Below, in pieces: positions 8,696-19,350 of a stretch of DNA of 64,000 nucleotides. The position numbers and the translations under genes were made by a program. Each line of letters begins with the position of its first letter. Position 1 is the first letter of the stretch. Origin of the DNA: Streptomyces sparsogenes. Its GTDB lineage: Bacteria; Actinomycetota; Actinomycetes; Streptomycetales; Streptomycetaceae. The DNA lies in contig NZ_MAXF01000029.1 of assembly GCF_001704635.1 (NCBI RefSeq), forward strand, positions 1 through 64,000, given 5' to 3'. The notes below the pieces were generated by a model. That model made no database searches. It saw only the letters and a list, made by a program, of their open reading frames with translations, and was not told the DNA's origin.

Positions 8696-9334
8696 TCAGT
8701 CGAAGATCGGGCCGACCGTGCGGGTGCGCTTGATCTCGTAGAAGCCGGGGATGGAGGCGACCATCAGCGTGCCGTCCCACAGCTTGGCCGCGGCCTCGCC
8801 CTTGGGCGCGGGGGTGACGACCGGGCCGAAGAAGGCGATCTGCTCGCCGTCCGCGCCGGGGACCGCGATGACCGGGGTGCCCACGTCCTGGCCGACCAGG
8901 TCGATGCCCTCCTTGTGGGAGGCGCGCAGCCGCTCGTCGTACGCGTCGGTGTCGGCGGCGTCCGCGAGGTCGGCGGGCAGCCCCACCTCCTCGAGGGCGG
9001 CCACGATCGTCTCGCGGTTCCGCTCCAGGCCCTGGTTGTGGAAGCGGGTGCCCAGCGCCTCGTAGAGCGGGCCGAGCACCCCGTCGCCGTGCTTCTGCGC
9101 GGCGGCGATGCACACCCGCACCGGACCCCAGGCGGGGCCGCGCATCATCTCCTGGTATTCCTCGGGCAGTTCGTCCAGCCTGGGCTCGTTGAGCACGGCC
9201 AGGCTCATCACATGCCAGCGCACCTCGACCGGGCGGACCTTCTCCACCTCCAGCATCCAGCGGGAGGTCATCCAGGCCCACGGACACAGCGGGTCGAACC
9301 AGAAATCGGCAGGAGTCTTGGCGGTCTCGGTCAC
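8696..9334 (-). CDS. DsbA-family thioredoxin-fold oxidoreductase (Rv2466c/FrnE-like)
   Basis: A 212-residue cytoplasmic DsbA-fold protein without a signal peptide. The N-terminal active-site segment is FDPLCPWAWMTSRW, so it has a CPWA motif with one cysteine rather than the CPxC pair of classical disulfide isomerases. The sequence resembles the actinobacterial Rv2466c-like group linked to mycothiol-dependent reduction. A one-cysteine enzyme would need a low-molecular-weight thiol such as mycothiol as the second partner (inference). I chose the GTG at 9334 because GAGGAGAAACC sits just before it and homologues begin shortly before the FWFDPLCPW strand; the open frame continues upstream without support. 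It is divergent from pepN. Confidence 0.82.
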   Translation of the reverse strand: MTETAKTPADFWFDPLCPWAWMTSRWMLEVEKVRPVEVRWHVMSLAVLNEPRLDELPEEYQEMMRGPAWGPVRVCIAAAQKHGDGVLGPLYEALGTRFHNQGLERNRETIVAALEEVGLPADLADAADTDAYDERLRASHKEGIDLVGQDVGTPVIAVPGADGEQIAFFGPVVTPAPKGEAAAKLWDGTLMVASIPGFYEIKRTRTVGPIFD

Positions 9335-9500
9335 GGTTTCTCCTCGCACGGGCAACTGCGGAAAAGTGTCATGCGCTCCAGGGAACACGGCCGGGCGCGG
9401 CGGCCATTCCCCGATTCCCGTTGTCACTGCCGCGTGACATGATTCCGGGTGTCCACGATCTGATACGCGACATTCGAGACGATGACGAGGGAGCCGCGTC

Positions 9501-12119
9501 TTGCCCGGCGAGAACCTGACCCGTGACGAAGCCCGAGAGCGCGCGCGGCTGCTGGCCGTGGACGCGTATGAGGTGGCGCTCGACCTGCGGTCCGCGGTCG
9601 GGGAGCCCTCCGGCGACGGGCCCCGCACCTTCCGCTCGACCACCACGGTGCGCTTCCGCTGCGCCGAGCCCGGGGCGGGGACCTTCATCGACCTCGTCGC
9701 GCCGGAGGTCACCGCCGTGCGGCTGAACGGCCGGGAGCTCGACCCGGCGGCCGTCTTCGACGGCGCGCGGATCGCCCTGGACTCCCTCGCGGGGGAGAAC
9801 GAGCTGGTGGTGGACGCGCAGTGCGCCTACAGCAGGACCGGCGAGGGGCTGCACCGCTTCGTGGACCCCGAGGACGGCCAGGTCTATCTGTACACGCAGT
9901 ACGAGCCGGCCGACGCCCGCCGGGTCTTCGCGAACTTCGAGCAGCCCGACCTCAAGGCCCGCTTCACCTTCTCGGTGACCGCTCCGCAGGACTGGACCGT
10001 GCTGGGCAACGGCGCGGCGGCCGCGGTGGAGCCGGCGGGCGCCGGCGGCGGGTTCGCCACCACCCGCTTCGCGCCGACCGAGCCGATCTCCACCTACATC
10101 ACGGCGGTCGTCGCCGGCCCGTACCACTACGAGCGGGACCACTACAGCCGCGCCCTGCCGGACGGCTCCACCCTGGAGATCCCGCTGGGCGCGCTGTGCC
10201 GCGCCTCGCTCGCCAAGCACTTCGACGCGGACGACATCTTCACCGTCACCAAGCAGGGCCTGGACTTCTTCCACGACCACTTCGACTACCCGTACCCCTT
10301 CGGGAAGTACGACCAGGCCTTCGTGCCCGAGTACAACCTGGGCGCGATGGAGAACCCGGGCTGTGTGACCTTCCGGGAGGAGTTCGTCTTCCGCGGCAAG
10401 GTCACGCAGGCCTCGTACGAGCACCGGGCCAATGTGATCCTCCACGAGATGGCCCATATGTGGTTCGGCGACCTGGTCACCATGGAGTGGTGGGACGACC
10501 TGTGGCTCAAGGAGTCCTTCGCCGACTTCATGGGGGCCTTCTCGCTCGTCGAGGCGACCCGCTTCACCGACGGCTGGATCACCTTCGCCAACCGCCGCAA
10601 GGCCTGGGCCTACCGCGCCGACCAGCTTCCGTCCACCCACCCGGTCACGGCCGACATCCGCGACCTGGAGGACGCCAAGCTCAACTTCGACGGGATCACG
10701 TACGCCAAGGGCGCCTCCGTGCTCAAGCAGCTGGTCGCCTACGCGGGGCGGGACGCCTTCCTGGAGGGCGCGCGCCGCTACTTCAAGCGCCACGCCTACG
10801 GAAACACGCGCCTGGCCGATCTGCTGTCGGTGCTGACCGAGACCTCCGGCCGGGACATGACGGCCTGGTCCCGGGCGTGGCTGGAGACGGCCGGGGTCAA
10901 TGTGCTCACCCCGCAGGCCACCTATGACGCGGCCGGCCACATCACCGAGCTGTCCATCGTCCAGGACGCCGCCTCCCCGGAGCACCCGACGCTGCGCCCG
11001 CACCGGGTCGCCGTCGGCCTCTACCGCAGGACCGGCGCCACCGCGGGCGAGCCCAGCGCGCTGGTGCGCTACGCCCGGGCCGAGGTGGACGTGGACGGCC
11101 CGCGCACGGTGGTGGCCGAGCTGACCGGGGCGGAGCGGCCCGATCTGATCCTGGTCAACGACGACGACCTCACGTACTGCAAGGTCCGCTTCGACGAGGT
11201 CTCGCTGGACACCCTGCGCGGCCACCTGGGCGAGCTGACCGACCCCCTGGCCCGGGCGCTGTGCTGGTCCGCCCTGTGGAACCTGACGCGTGACGCGCTC
11301 ATGCCCGCCCGCGACTTCCTGGCCCTGGTGGAGCGCTTCGCCGGGGCGGAGACCGACATCGGCGTGCTCCAGATGGTCCAGGCGTGGGCCCAGTCCGCGC
11401 TCCAGCACTACGCGACCCCCGACTGGCGCGAGGAGGGCGGCCTGCGGGTCGCCGAGAGCGCGCTGCGCGAGCTGCGGCGGGCCGCGCCGGGCAGCGGCCA
11501 CCAGCTGGCCTGGGCCCGGTTCTTCGCCCAGACCGCCGCCACCGAGCTGGACCAGCGGCTGCTGCGCGGCCTGCTGGACGGCACGGCCGGGGTCGACGGG
11601 CTGGACGTCGACCAGGAGCTGCGCTGGACGTTCCTGGCCTCGCTGGCCGCCCAGGGCGCGGCCGACGCGTCGCGGATCGCGGCCGAGCTGGAGCGCGACG
11701 ACACCGCCTCCGGCAAGCGCCACCAGGTGCGCTGCCTGGCCGCCCGGCCCTCGGCCGAGGTCAAGGCCGAGGCGTGGGCGGCGGTCGTGGACTCCGACGC
11801 GCTGTCCAACGCCCTGGTGGAGGCCACCATCGCGGGCTTCGCCCAGCCGTCGCAGGCGGAGCTGCTCGCGCCGTACGCGGAGCGGTACTTCTCCGTGATC
11901 GAGCGGGTGTGGCGGGAGCGGTCGATCGAGATCGCGATGTCGATCGTCCGCGGGCTGTTCCCGGGGCAGGGCGACACGGCGACCCTGGAGGCCGCCGACG
12001 CCTGGCTGGCCGGCCACCCCGACGCCCCGCCCGCGCTGCGCCGGCTGGTCCTGGAGGCGCGGGACGACCTGGCCCGGGCGCTGCGCGGACAGGAGTGCGA
12101 CGCGCGCTCGGCCGCCTGA
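9501..12119 (+). CDS. pepN: Aminopeptidase N (M1 family), first copy
   Basis: An 872-residue zinc aminopeptidase of the M1 family, cytoplasmic, releasing N-terminal residues from peptides. The substrate-anchoring GAMEN motif is at about residues 281-285. The zinc site HEMAH starts at residue 315 (HExxH), with the third ligand in ESFADF about 19 residues later. The C-terminal ERAP1-like helical domain fills residues ~530-870. Length fits the actinobacterial PepN type. Translation starts at a TTG (9501), with GAGGGAG a few bases upstream; the paralogue at 16695 starts at the equivalent residue (MPG-NLTR), which supports this choice. A second copy lies only 4.6 kb downstream. Confidence 0.95.
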   Translation: MPGENLTRDEARERARLLAVDAYEVALDLRSAVGEPSGDGPRTFRSTTTVRFRCAEPGAGTFIDLVAPEVTAVRLNGRELDPAAVFDGARIALDSLAGENELVVDAQCAYSRTGEGLHRFVDPEDGQVYLYTQYEPADARRVFANFEQPDLKARFTFSVTAPQDWTVLGNGAAAAVEPAGAGGGFATTRFAPTEPISTYITAVVAGPYHYERDHYSRALPDGSTLEIPLGALCRASLAKHFDADDIFTVTKQGLDFFHDHFDYPYPFGKYDQAFVPEYNLGAMENPGCVTFREEFVFRGKVTQASYEHRANVILHEMAHMWFGDLVTMEWWDDLWLKESFADFMGAFSLVEATRFTDGWITFANRRKAWAYRADQLPSTHPVTADIRDLEDAKLNFDGITYAKGASVLKQLVAYAGRDAFLEGARRYFKRHAYGNTRLADLLSVLTETSGRDMTAWSRAWLETAGVNVLTPQATYDAAGHITELSIVQDAASPEHPTLRPHRVAVGLYRRTGATAGEPSALVRYARAEVDVDGPRTVVAELTGAERPDLILVNDDDLTYCKVRFDEVSLDTLRGHLGELTDPLARALCWSALWNLTRDALMPARDFLALVERFAGAETDIGVLQMVQAWAQSALQHYATPDWREEGGLRVAESALRELRRAAPGSGHQLAWARFFAQTAATELDQRLLRGLLDGTAGVDGLDVDQELRWTFLASLAAQGAADASRIAAELERDDTASGKRHQVRCLAARPSAEVKAEAWAAVVDSDALSNALVEATIAGFAQPSQAELLAPYAERYFSVIERVWRERSIEIAMSIVRGLFPGQGDTATLEAADAWLAGHPDAPPALRRLVLEARDDLARALRGQECDARSAA

Positions 12120-12283
12120 CGGAGCCGGCCGACGGACCCGCCTGACGGAGCTGTCCGGGGGAGCCGTCCGGCAGAGCGCTTTCGGCAATCGAACTCCCGT
12201 ACTTTAGTGCGGTGTTGTCCCTGTTTGTCGACGAGTGTGTCACAGCGGTTAGCGGGCCGGGCGGGCCCGGGAATGGCGGAGGC

Positions 12284-13327
12284 ATGAACTCCGACACCCC
12301 GCTCTCGCCCCGCCCGCTGCACCACCTCGTGGACGGCGGGCGAAGCGTTCTGACGAGTCATCAGCTCCGTGAGCACGGTGTGACGGCGGCGGAGGCCGCC
12401 GAGCGCTGCCGTCCCGGCGGGCCCTGGCAGCGGATCCTGCCGGGCGTCCACCTGCTCCACCCCGGCCCCGCCACCGGCGAGGAGCGGCTGCGCGCGGCGC
12501 TGCTGTACGCGGCCGGCCGCGAGCGCGCCGGCGCCACGGACGGGGCGGGCGCGGGCGGGGCCACCGGGGCGGGCGAGCCCTACGGCGAGGCCATGATCAC
12601 CGGGCTTGCGGCGCTGGCCCTGCACCGCTTCTCCGCCGCCCCCTCGCTGCGCTCCCTGGACCACGTCGACGTGCTCGTACCGCGCTCGCGGCGGCTGCGC
12701 TCCACCGGCTATGTGCGCTTCGTCCGGGCCGCCGCCCTGCCCTGCCCCCGCCGGATCACCGGCCTGCCGACCGCCCCCGCCGCCCGCGCCCTCGCCGACG
12801 CGGTGGGCCGGCTGCCCGACCCCGTGGCCGTACGCCGGCTGCTGGTCGAGGCCGTGCGCCACGGGCACTGCGAGGCGTCGGCCGTCGTGCGGGAGCTGAG
12901 CCGGGCCCGGCTGCTGTCCCGGCCGCACGTCGTGGACGCCGTGGACGCGCTGCTGGCCGAGGGGCGGGCCCTGGCCGAGGGCCTGCTGTACGAGATGGTG
13001 CGCGGACACGCGCTGCCCGAGCCGCTGTGGAACGTCGAACTGCGGCTGCCCGGCGGCTCCCTGCTGGCCGGGGTGGACGCCTACTGGCCGGCGCAGGCTG
13101 TGGCGCTGGAGATCGACGCGCGCACGCCCCGCCGTGGCGCGACCGCCCCGCTGGGCGGCTTCACGCCGGGGGGCGAGCACATGGAGCGGATGGGCATCAC
13201 GGTCGTGCGCGTCACCCCCAGGAAGCTCCGCGAGTGCCCGGAGGCGCAGGCCGCGGTGGTCCGCACGGCGCTGATCGCCGCGGTGGACCGCGAGCCGGCG
13301 CCCTATGTGGTGATCCGGCCCCGCTGA
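12284..13327 (+). CDS. Conserved protein with AbiEi-like N-terminus and nuclease-like C-terminus
   Basis: A 347-residue protein not clearly recognised. The N-terminal part (LTSHQLREHGVTAAEAAERC...WQRILPGVHLLHPG) looks like the winged-helix domain of AbiEi-type antitoxins. The C-terminal 90 residues contain GVDAYWPAQAVALEIDA followed by HMERMGITVVRVTPRKL. That is the Asp...Glu-x-Asp spacing and trailing strand of restriction-endonuclease-like DUF559 proteins, with the usual lysine of ExK replaced. Similar two-domain proteins are common singletons in actinobacteria. The start is ATG at 12284 with GGAGG just before; an in-frame GTG/TTG at 12212 lacks a site. No toxin partner gene is adjacent. 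Enzymatic activity is uncertain. Confidence 0.65.
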   Translation: MNSDTPLSPRPLHHLVDGGRSVLTSHQLREHGVTAAEAAERCRPGGPWQRILPGVHLLHPGPATGEERLRAALLYAAGRERAGATDGAGAGGATGAGEPYGEAMITGLAALALHRFSAAPSLRSLDHVDVLVPRSRRLRSTGYVRFVRAAALPCPRRITGLPTAPAARALADAVGRLPDPVAVRRLLVEAVRHGHCEASAVVRELSRARLLSRPHVVDAVDALLAEGRALAEGLLYEMVRGHALPEPLWNVELRLPGGSLLAGVDAYWPAQAVALEIDARTPRRGATAPLGGFTPGGEHMERMGITVVRVTPRKLRECPEAQAAVVRTALIAAVDREPAPYVVIRPR

Positions 13328-13404
13328 GCGGCGGGGCTGTGAGGGCGGCCCTGAGCGGCCGGGCGGTGAGCGGCCCGGCGGTGAGTCGCGGGGCCGTGGG
13401 CGGC

Positions 13405-13425
13405 GGGCCCGGGGCGGCCGGGCCC
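13405..13425. terminator. GC-rich hairpin between convergent genes
   Basis: GGGCCCGG and CCGGGCCC arms separated by five bases lie just past the stop of the metallophosphoesterase gene, between it and the convergent 12284 gene. Confidence 0.5.
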
Positions 13426-13430
13426 GGGGC

Positions 13431-15158
13431 TCATGGCTTGCGCAGCAGCAGCTCGGTGTTGCGGTCGCCCGGGTCGCCCGCGAGGGCCTGGCTGCGCCCC
13501 GGGGCGTTGTAGGACAGCTCGCGGTAGAGCGCGGCGAGGCCGGTCTGGGACAGGTCGGAGTGGTCCGTGCGGCGCGGCGCGGCCGACTCGACGAGGGTGG
13601 TGAACAGCGACAGCGTCCCGTCGTGGTTGTCCACCACCTCGATCACCCGGGCGAGCTGGGGGAAGTCCACGTGGGAGGCGGTGGTGATCTCCCAGAAGGT
13701 GCCGCGCGGGGTGATCTCGCATCTGTGGCTGTGGCCGTTGATCCACGCCAGCACCTGGGGGTGGCGCTTGAAGAGGGCCACGATCTCGTCGCCGCCGTGC
13801 CGGGCCTCCGCGGGGCGGGCCGGGTCCCGGTTCAGGTTGTCCATGCTGCGGCTGTAGTGGTGGCTGAAGACCAGGATCCGGTCGTCCTTGTGGGCCTTCA
13901 GGGTGCGCTCCAGCCAGCGGAGCTGCGCGGTGCCCAGCGACCCGGTGTAGTGGCCGCCCGGGTCGGTGGTGTCCAGGCTGATGCCGAGGACGTCGTCGGA
14001 GATCCGGAACGAGTAGTAGCAGGTGTCCTCGTCGAGGTTCGCCTTGGTGTAGCCGTGGCCGACCGGGCCGGGGCCGGTGTGGGCCGGGTCCAGGTGGGCG
14101 GTGAGGAAGTCGCGGCGGGTGAAGGGCGCGCGGCGCTCGTCGGGGGTGACGGTGCGCATGTCCTTGGCGTGGGCGCGCAGCAGCTCCTTCATGACCTTGC
14201 CCGTGGGGTCGCCGCCCTTGCGCTCGTCCTTGAAGCGCTCCGCGGCCTCGGCGGCCGGGATGATGTGGAGCTTGCGGCTGCCGGTGGCGAGGTCCGCGAA
14301 GTAGTTCCCGCCGAAGGAGTAGACGCCGCCGGCCAGGTCGTCGTGGTTGCCGATGGTCGAGTACCACGGCAGCCGCAGCCCGGGGCTGTTGACGGTGCGC
14401 AGCGCGGCCTGGAGGAAGCCGTCGACGCGCGGGAAGCCGAGCTGCTTGTCGGCGTCGCGCAGCGCGCTCTCCGGGTGCCAGAAGGCCTTGATCCCGCTGT
14501 TCTGCACGCCCTCGTAGTGGCGCGGGTCGCCCGTGTTGGGGGTGATCCGGCCGCCGTTCATCACGCCCAGGAACCAGTCCAGCTCGATCCGCGCGTTGTT
14601 GTCGGTGTTGTCGCCGGTGGTCATGACGAAGGACAGCGGGGAGCCGGTGGCCGGCCCGCCGCGCAGGCCGTTGACCCGCTCGATCAGGGACGCGGCGCCG
14701 ACCACGGTCAGCGCCTCGTGGGGCCGCCAGGAACCGGGCCGCCCGGCGCGCAGGAACTCGTAGCGCAGCGGGTGCTGCACATCGGTGAGGTGCAGGTCGG
14801 TGAGCTGCACGAAGGAGGCGAGCGTGGTGCGCCGGGCCTCCCGGCCGCTCTTGGCCCCGGCCAGCTCGGTGCGCACGGTACGGGCCCAGGCCGGGCCGTC
14901 GCCGAGCCGGCGGTAGGAGCCGGCGCCGCGCGGGGCGGAGAAGGTCTCCAGCGTGGTCCCGGCGGTCGAGGGGAGCGCGGGGGCGGTGGCGACCCTGCGG
15001 CCGGCGGCGCGCACCTGGGCGGGCTGGGAGGCGGTGGCCGAGCCGCTGCCGGGCCCGAAGGCGAGCCCCAGGCCGGTGGCGGCACTGGCGGAGGCGGCGG
15101 CGACGAGGAGAGTGCGGCGGTCGAGGGCGGTGGAGGCGGCGGACCGTATGCGGGACAT
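13431..15158 (-). CDS. TAT-exported metallophosphoesterase (TIGR03767 type)
   Basis: A 575-residue exported phosphoesterase. The N-terminus holds a twin-arginine signal (DRRTLLVAAASASAATGLGLAFG), so it is probably secreted folded with its metals. The dinuclear metal site is spread over the usual calcineurin-like motifs: LTDLHLTDVQHPL, TTGDNTDNN, TIGNHDDL, VFSHHYS and INGHSHRC. The extended length and inserted blocks match the actinobacterial TIGR03767 group. Its substrate is unknown, but a secreted phosphomonoesterase or nucleotide phosphatase role fits. I chose the ATG at 15158 because GGGGAGATCCCGC precedes it and it places the twin arginine close to the start; the open frame continues 19 codons upstream. 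It is divergent from asd. Confidence 0.88.
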   Translation of the reverse strand: MSRIRSAASTALDRRTLLVAAASASAATGLGLAFGPGSGSATASQPAQVRAAGRRVATAPALPSTAGTTLETFSAPRGAGSYRRLGDGPAWARTVRTELAGAKSGREARRTTLASFVQLTDLHLTDVQHPLRYEFLRAGRPGSWRPHEALTVVGAASLIERVNGLRGGPATGSPLSFVMTTGDNTDNNARIELDWFLGVMNGGRITPNTGDPRHYEGVQNSGIKAFWHPESALRDADKQLGFPRVDGFLQAALRTVNSPGLRLPWYSTIGNHDDLAGGVYSFGGNYFADLATGSRKLHIIPAAEAAERFKDERKGGDPTGKVMKELLRAHAKDMRTVTPDERRAPFTRRDFLTAHLDPAHTGPGPVGHGYTKANLDEDTCYYSFRISDDVLGISLDTTDPGGHYTGSLGTAQLRWLERTLKAHKDDRILVFSHHYSRSMDNLNRDPARPAEARHGGDEIVALFKRHPQVLAWINGHSHRCEITPRGTFWEITTASHVDFPQLARVIEVVDNHDGTLSLFTTLVESAAPRRTDHSDLSQTGLAALYRELSYNAPGRSQALAGDPGDRNTELLLRKP

Positions 15159-16575
<1,417 letters not shown>

Positions 16576-16694
16576 GCACCGCCGTTCCGGGCACCTGAGG
16601 GGCGCACCCGCGGCGCCGGGCGGATTATCGCGGGCGACCGACCGGCCTTGCGTGGAAGGATGGCCGAAACGTCGTATGCGAAGGAGATGCCCAG

Positions 16695-19265
16695 GTGCCT
16701 GGAACGAACCTGACCCGCGAAGAGGCGCAGCGGCGGGCCCGGCTGCTCACCGTGGACTCGTACGAGATCGAGCTGGATCTCTCGGGCGCGCAGGAGGGCG
16801 GCACCTTCAGGTCGGTCACCACGGTGCGCTTCGAGGTGGCCGAGGCGGGCGCGGACTCCTTCGCGGACCTGGTCGCGCCCACCGTGCACCAGGTGGTGCT
16901 CAACGGGTACGAGCTGGACCCGGCGGAGGTCTTCGCGGACTCCCGGATCGCGCTGACCGGCCTGCGGGCGGGGCGCAACGAGCTGCGGGTGGTCGCGGAC
17001 TGCGCGTACACCAACACCGGCGAGGGCCTGCACCGCTTCGTCGACCCGGTGGACCAGCAGGCCTACCTCTACACGCAGTTCGAGGTGCCGGACGCGCGCC
17101 GGGTGTTCGCGAACTTCGAGCAGCCGGACCTGAAGGCCACCTTCCAGTTCACCGTGACGGCGCCCGAGGGCTGGACGGTGATCTCGAACTCGCCGACGCC
17201 GGAGCCCAAGGACAACGTCTGGCGCTTCGAGCCGACGCCGCGCGTCTCGACGTACATCACCGCGCTGATCGCGGGGCCGTACCACAGCGTGCACAGCAGC
17301 TGGGAGGGCGAGGGGCGGTCGGTGCCGCTGGGCATCTACTGCCGCCCCTCGCTCGCCGAGTTCCTGGACTCGGACGCGATCTTCGAGGTGACCCGGCAGG
17401 GCTTCGACTGGTTCCAGCAGAAGTTCGACTACGCCTACCCGTTCGCCAAGTACGACCAGCTCTTCGTGCCGGAGTTCAACGCGGGCGCGATGGAGAACGC
17501 GGGCGCGGTCACCATCCGCGACCAGTACGTCTTCCGTTCCAAGGTCACGGACGCGGCCTATGAGATGCGCGCGGAGACCATCCTCCACGAGCTGGCCCAC
17601 ATGTGGTTCGGCGACCTGGTCACCATGGAGTGGTGGAACGACCTGTGGCTGAACGAGTCGTTCGCCACCTACACCTCCATCGCCTGCCAGGCGTCCGCCC
17701 CCGGCAGCAGGTGGCCGCACGCCTGGACCACCTTCGCCAACTCGATGAAGACCTGGGCCTACCGGCAGGACCAGCTGCCGTCCACCCACCCGATCATGGC
17801 CGAGATCCGCGACCTGGACGACGTCCTGGTCAACTTCGACGGCATCACGTACGCCAAGGGCGCCTCGGTCCTCAAGCAGCTCGTCGCCTACGTCGGCGAG
17901 GAGGAGTTCTTCAAGGGCGTCCAGGCGTACTTCAAGCGCCACGCGTACGGCAACACCCGGCTGTCCGACCTGCTCGGCGCGCTCGAGGAGACCAGCGGCC
18001 GGGACCTGAAGACCTGGTCGAAGGCGTGGCTGGAGACGGCGGGGATCAACGTCCTGCGGCCCCGGATCGAGACCGACGCCACCGGCACGATCACCTCCTT
18101 CGCGGTCCGCCAGGAGGCCCCGGCCCTGCCGCCCGGCGCCAAGGGCGAGCCACTGCTGCGCCCGCACCGCATCGCGATCGGCCTGTACGACCTCGACAAC
18201 ACCGGCAAGCTGGTGCGCACCGACCGCCTCGAGGTGGACGTGGACGGCGAGCTGACCCCCGTGTCGGCCCTGGCCGGCCGCAAGCGCCCGGCCGTGGTCC
18301 TCCTCAACGACGACGACCTGTCGTACGCGAAGGTGCGGCTCGACGCCGACTCGCTGGCCGTGGTCACCGAGCACCTGGGCGACTTCGAGGCGTCCCTGCC
18401 GCGCGCCCTGTGCTGGGCCTCGGCCTGGGACATGACCCGCGACGGCGAGCTGGCCACCCGCGACTACCTCTCGCTGGTGCTCTCCGGCATCCCCAAGGAG
18501 TCGGACATCGGCGTCGTCCAGTCGCTGCACCGCCAGGTCAAGGTCGCCCTCGACCTGTACGCGGCCCCCGACTGGCGCGAGACGGGGCTGGCGCGGTGGA
18601 CCGAGGCCACCGTGGACCACCTGCGGGCCGCCGCCCCCGGCAGCGACCACCAGCTCGCCTGGGCGCGGGCCTTCGCCGACACCGCCCGCACCGACGAGCA
18701 GCTCGACCTGCTGGCGGGGCTGCTCGCGGGCACCGAGACCATCGAGGGCCTGGCCGTCGACACCGAGCTGCGCTGGGCGCTGCTGGAGCGGCTGGCCGCG
18801 ACCGGCCGGGCCGGCGAGGAGGCGATCGCCGCGGAGCTGGAGCGGGACCGCACCTCGGCGGGCGAGCGCCACGCCGCCACCGCGCGCGCCGCGCGGCCGA
18901 CGCCGGAGGCGAAGGCCGAGGCGTGGGCGTCGGTCGTGGAGGACGACAAGCTGCCCAACGCGGTGCAGGAGGCCGTCATCCGCGGCTTCGTCCAGACCGA
19001 CCAGCGCGAGCTGCTGGCCCCGTACACCGAGAAGTACTTCGCCGCGGTGAAGGGGGCCTGGGACACCCGCAGCCACGAGATGGGGCAGCAGATCGCGATC
19101 GGGCTCTACCCGAACGTGCAGGTCTCGCAGGAGACCCTGGACGCGACCGACGCCTGGCTGGCCTCGGCCGAGCCCAGCGCGGCTCTGCGCCGCCTGGTCA
19201 CCGAGTCCCGCGCGGGCGTCGAGCGCGCCCTCAAGGCCCAGGCGGCGGACGCGGCGGCGGGCTGA
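16695..19265 (+). CDS. pepN: Aminopeptidase N (M1 family), second copy
   Basis: An 856-residue M1 zinc aminopeptidase closely related to the product of the 9501 gene along its whole length. It carries GAMENAG (from residue 264), HELAH (from residue 298) and the glutamate ligand in NESFATY. It begins at GTG 16695 with AAGGAG at 16681-16686, giving MPGTNLTREEAQ, which aligns with the other copy's start. Substitutions between the copies in the pocket region (GAMENPG against GAMENAG; KESFADF against NESFATY) suggest different peptide preferences. This version, with GAMENAG and NESFAT, is closer to the canonical M1 consensus and may be the housekeeping copy (inference). A perfect palindromic terminator follows. 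Confidence 0.95.
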   Translation: MPGTNLTREEAQRRARLLTVDSYEIELDLSGAQEGGTFRSVTTVRFEVAEAGADSFADLVAPTVHQVVLNGYELDPAEVFADSRIALTGLRAGRNELRVVADCAYTNTGEGLHRFVDPVDQQAYLYTQFEVPDARRVFANFEQPDLKATFQFTVTAPEGWTVISNSPTPEPKDNVWRFEPTPRVSTYITALIAGPYHSVHSSWEGEGRSVPLGIYCRPSLAEFLDSDAIFEVTRQGFDWFQQKFDYAYPFAKYDQLFVPEFNAGAMENAGAVTIRDQYVFRSKVTDAAYEMRAETILHELAHMWFGDLVTMEWWNDLWLNESFATYTSIACQASAPGSRWPHAWTTFANSMKTWAYRQDQLPSTHPIMAEIRDLDDVLVNFDGITYAKGASVLKQLVAYVGEEEFFKGVQAYFKRHAYGNTRLSDLLGALEETSGRDLKTWSKAWLETAGINVLRPRIETDATGTITSFAVRQEAPALPPGAKGEPLLRPHRIAIGLYDLDNTGKLVRTDRLEVDVDGELTPVSALAGRKRPAVVLLNDDDLSYAKVRLDADSLAVVTEHLGDFEASLPRALCWASAWDMTRDGELATRDYLSLVLSGIPKESDIGVVQSLHRQVKVALDLYAAPDWRETGLARWTEATVDHLRAAAPGSDHQLAWARAFADTARTDEQLDLLAGLLAGTETIEGLAVDTELRWALLERLAATGRAGEEAIAAELERDRTSAGERHAATARAARPTPEAKAEAWASVVEDDKLPNAVQEAVIRGFVQTDQRELLAPYTEKYFAAVKGAWDTRSHEMGQQIAIGLYPNVQVSQETLDATDAWLASAEPSAALRRLVTESRAGVERALKAQAADAAAG

Positions 19266-19298
19266 TCCCGTCCCGGGGCTCCGCCCCGGGCCCCGGTC

Positions 19299-19340
19299 CC
19301 CGGTCGCCGGACGGGCTGATCAGCCCGTCCGGCGACCGGG
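19299..19340. terminator. Perfect 42-nt palindrome, bidirectional terminator
   Basis: The 42 bases from 19299 to 19340 form a perfect inverted repeat (arms of 21, centre TGATCA) between the convergent pepN and desaturase genes. Confidence 0.8.
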
Positions 19341-19350
19341 CCGGCCGGTG

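Noticed and set aside
9369..12188. A 939-residue antisense open frame opposite pepN
   Set aside because: It is the GC-biased shadow of pepN: low-complexity Arg/Gly/Pro composition, no ribosome-binding site and no domain.
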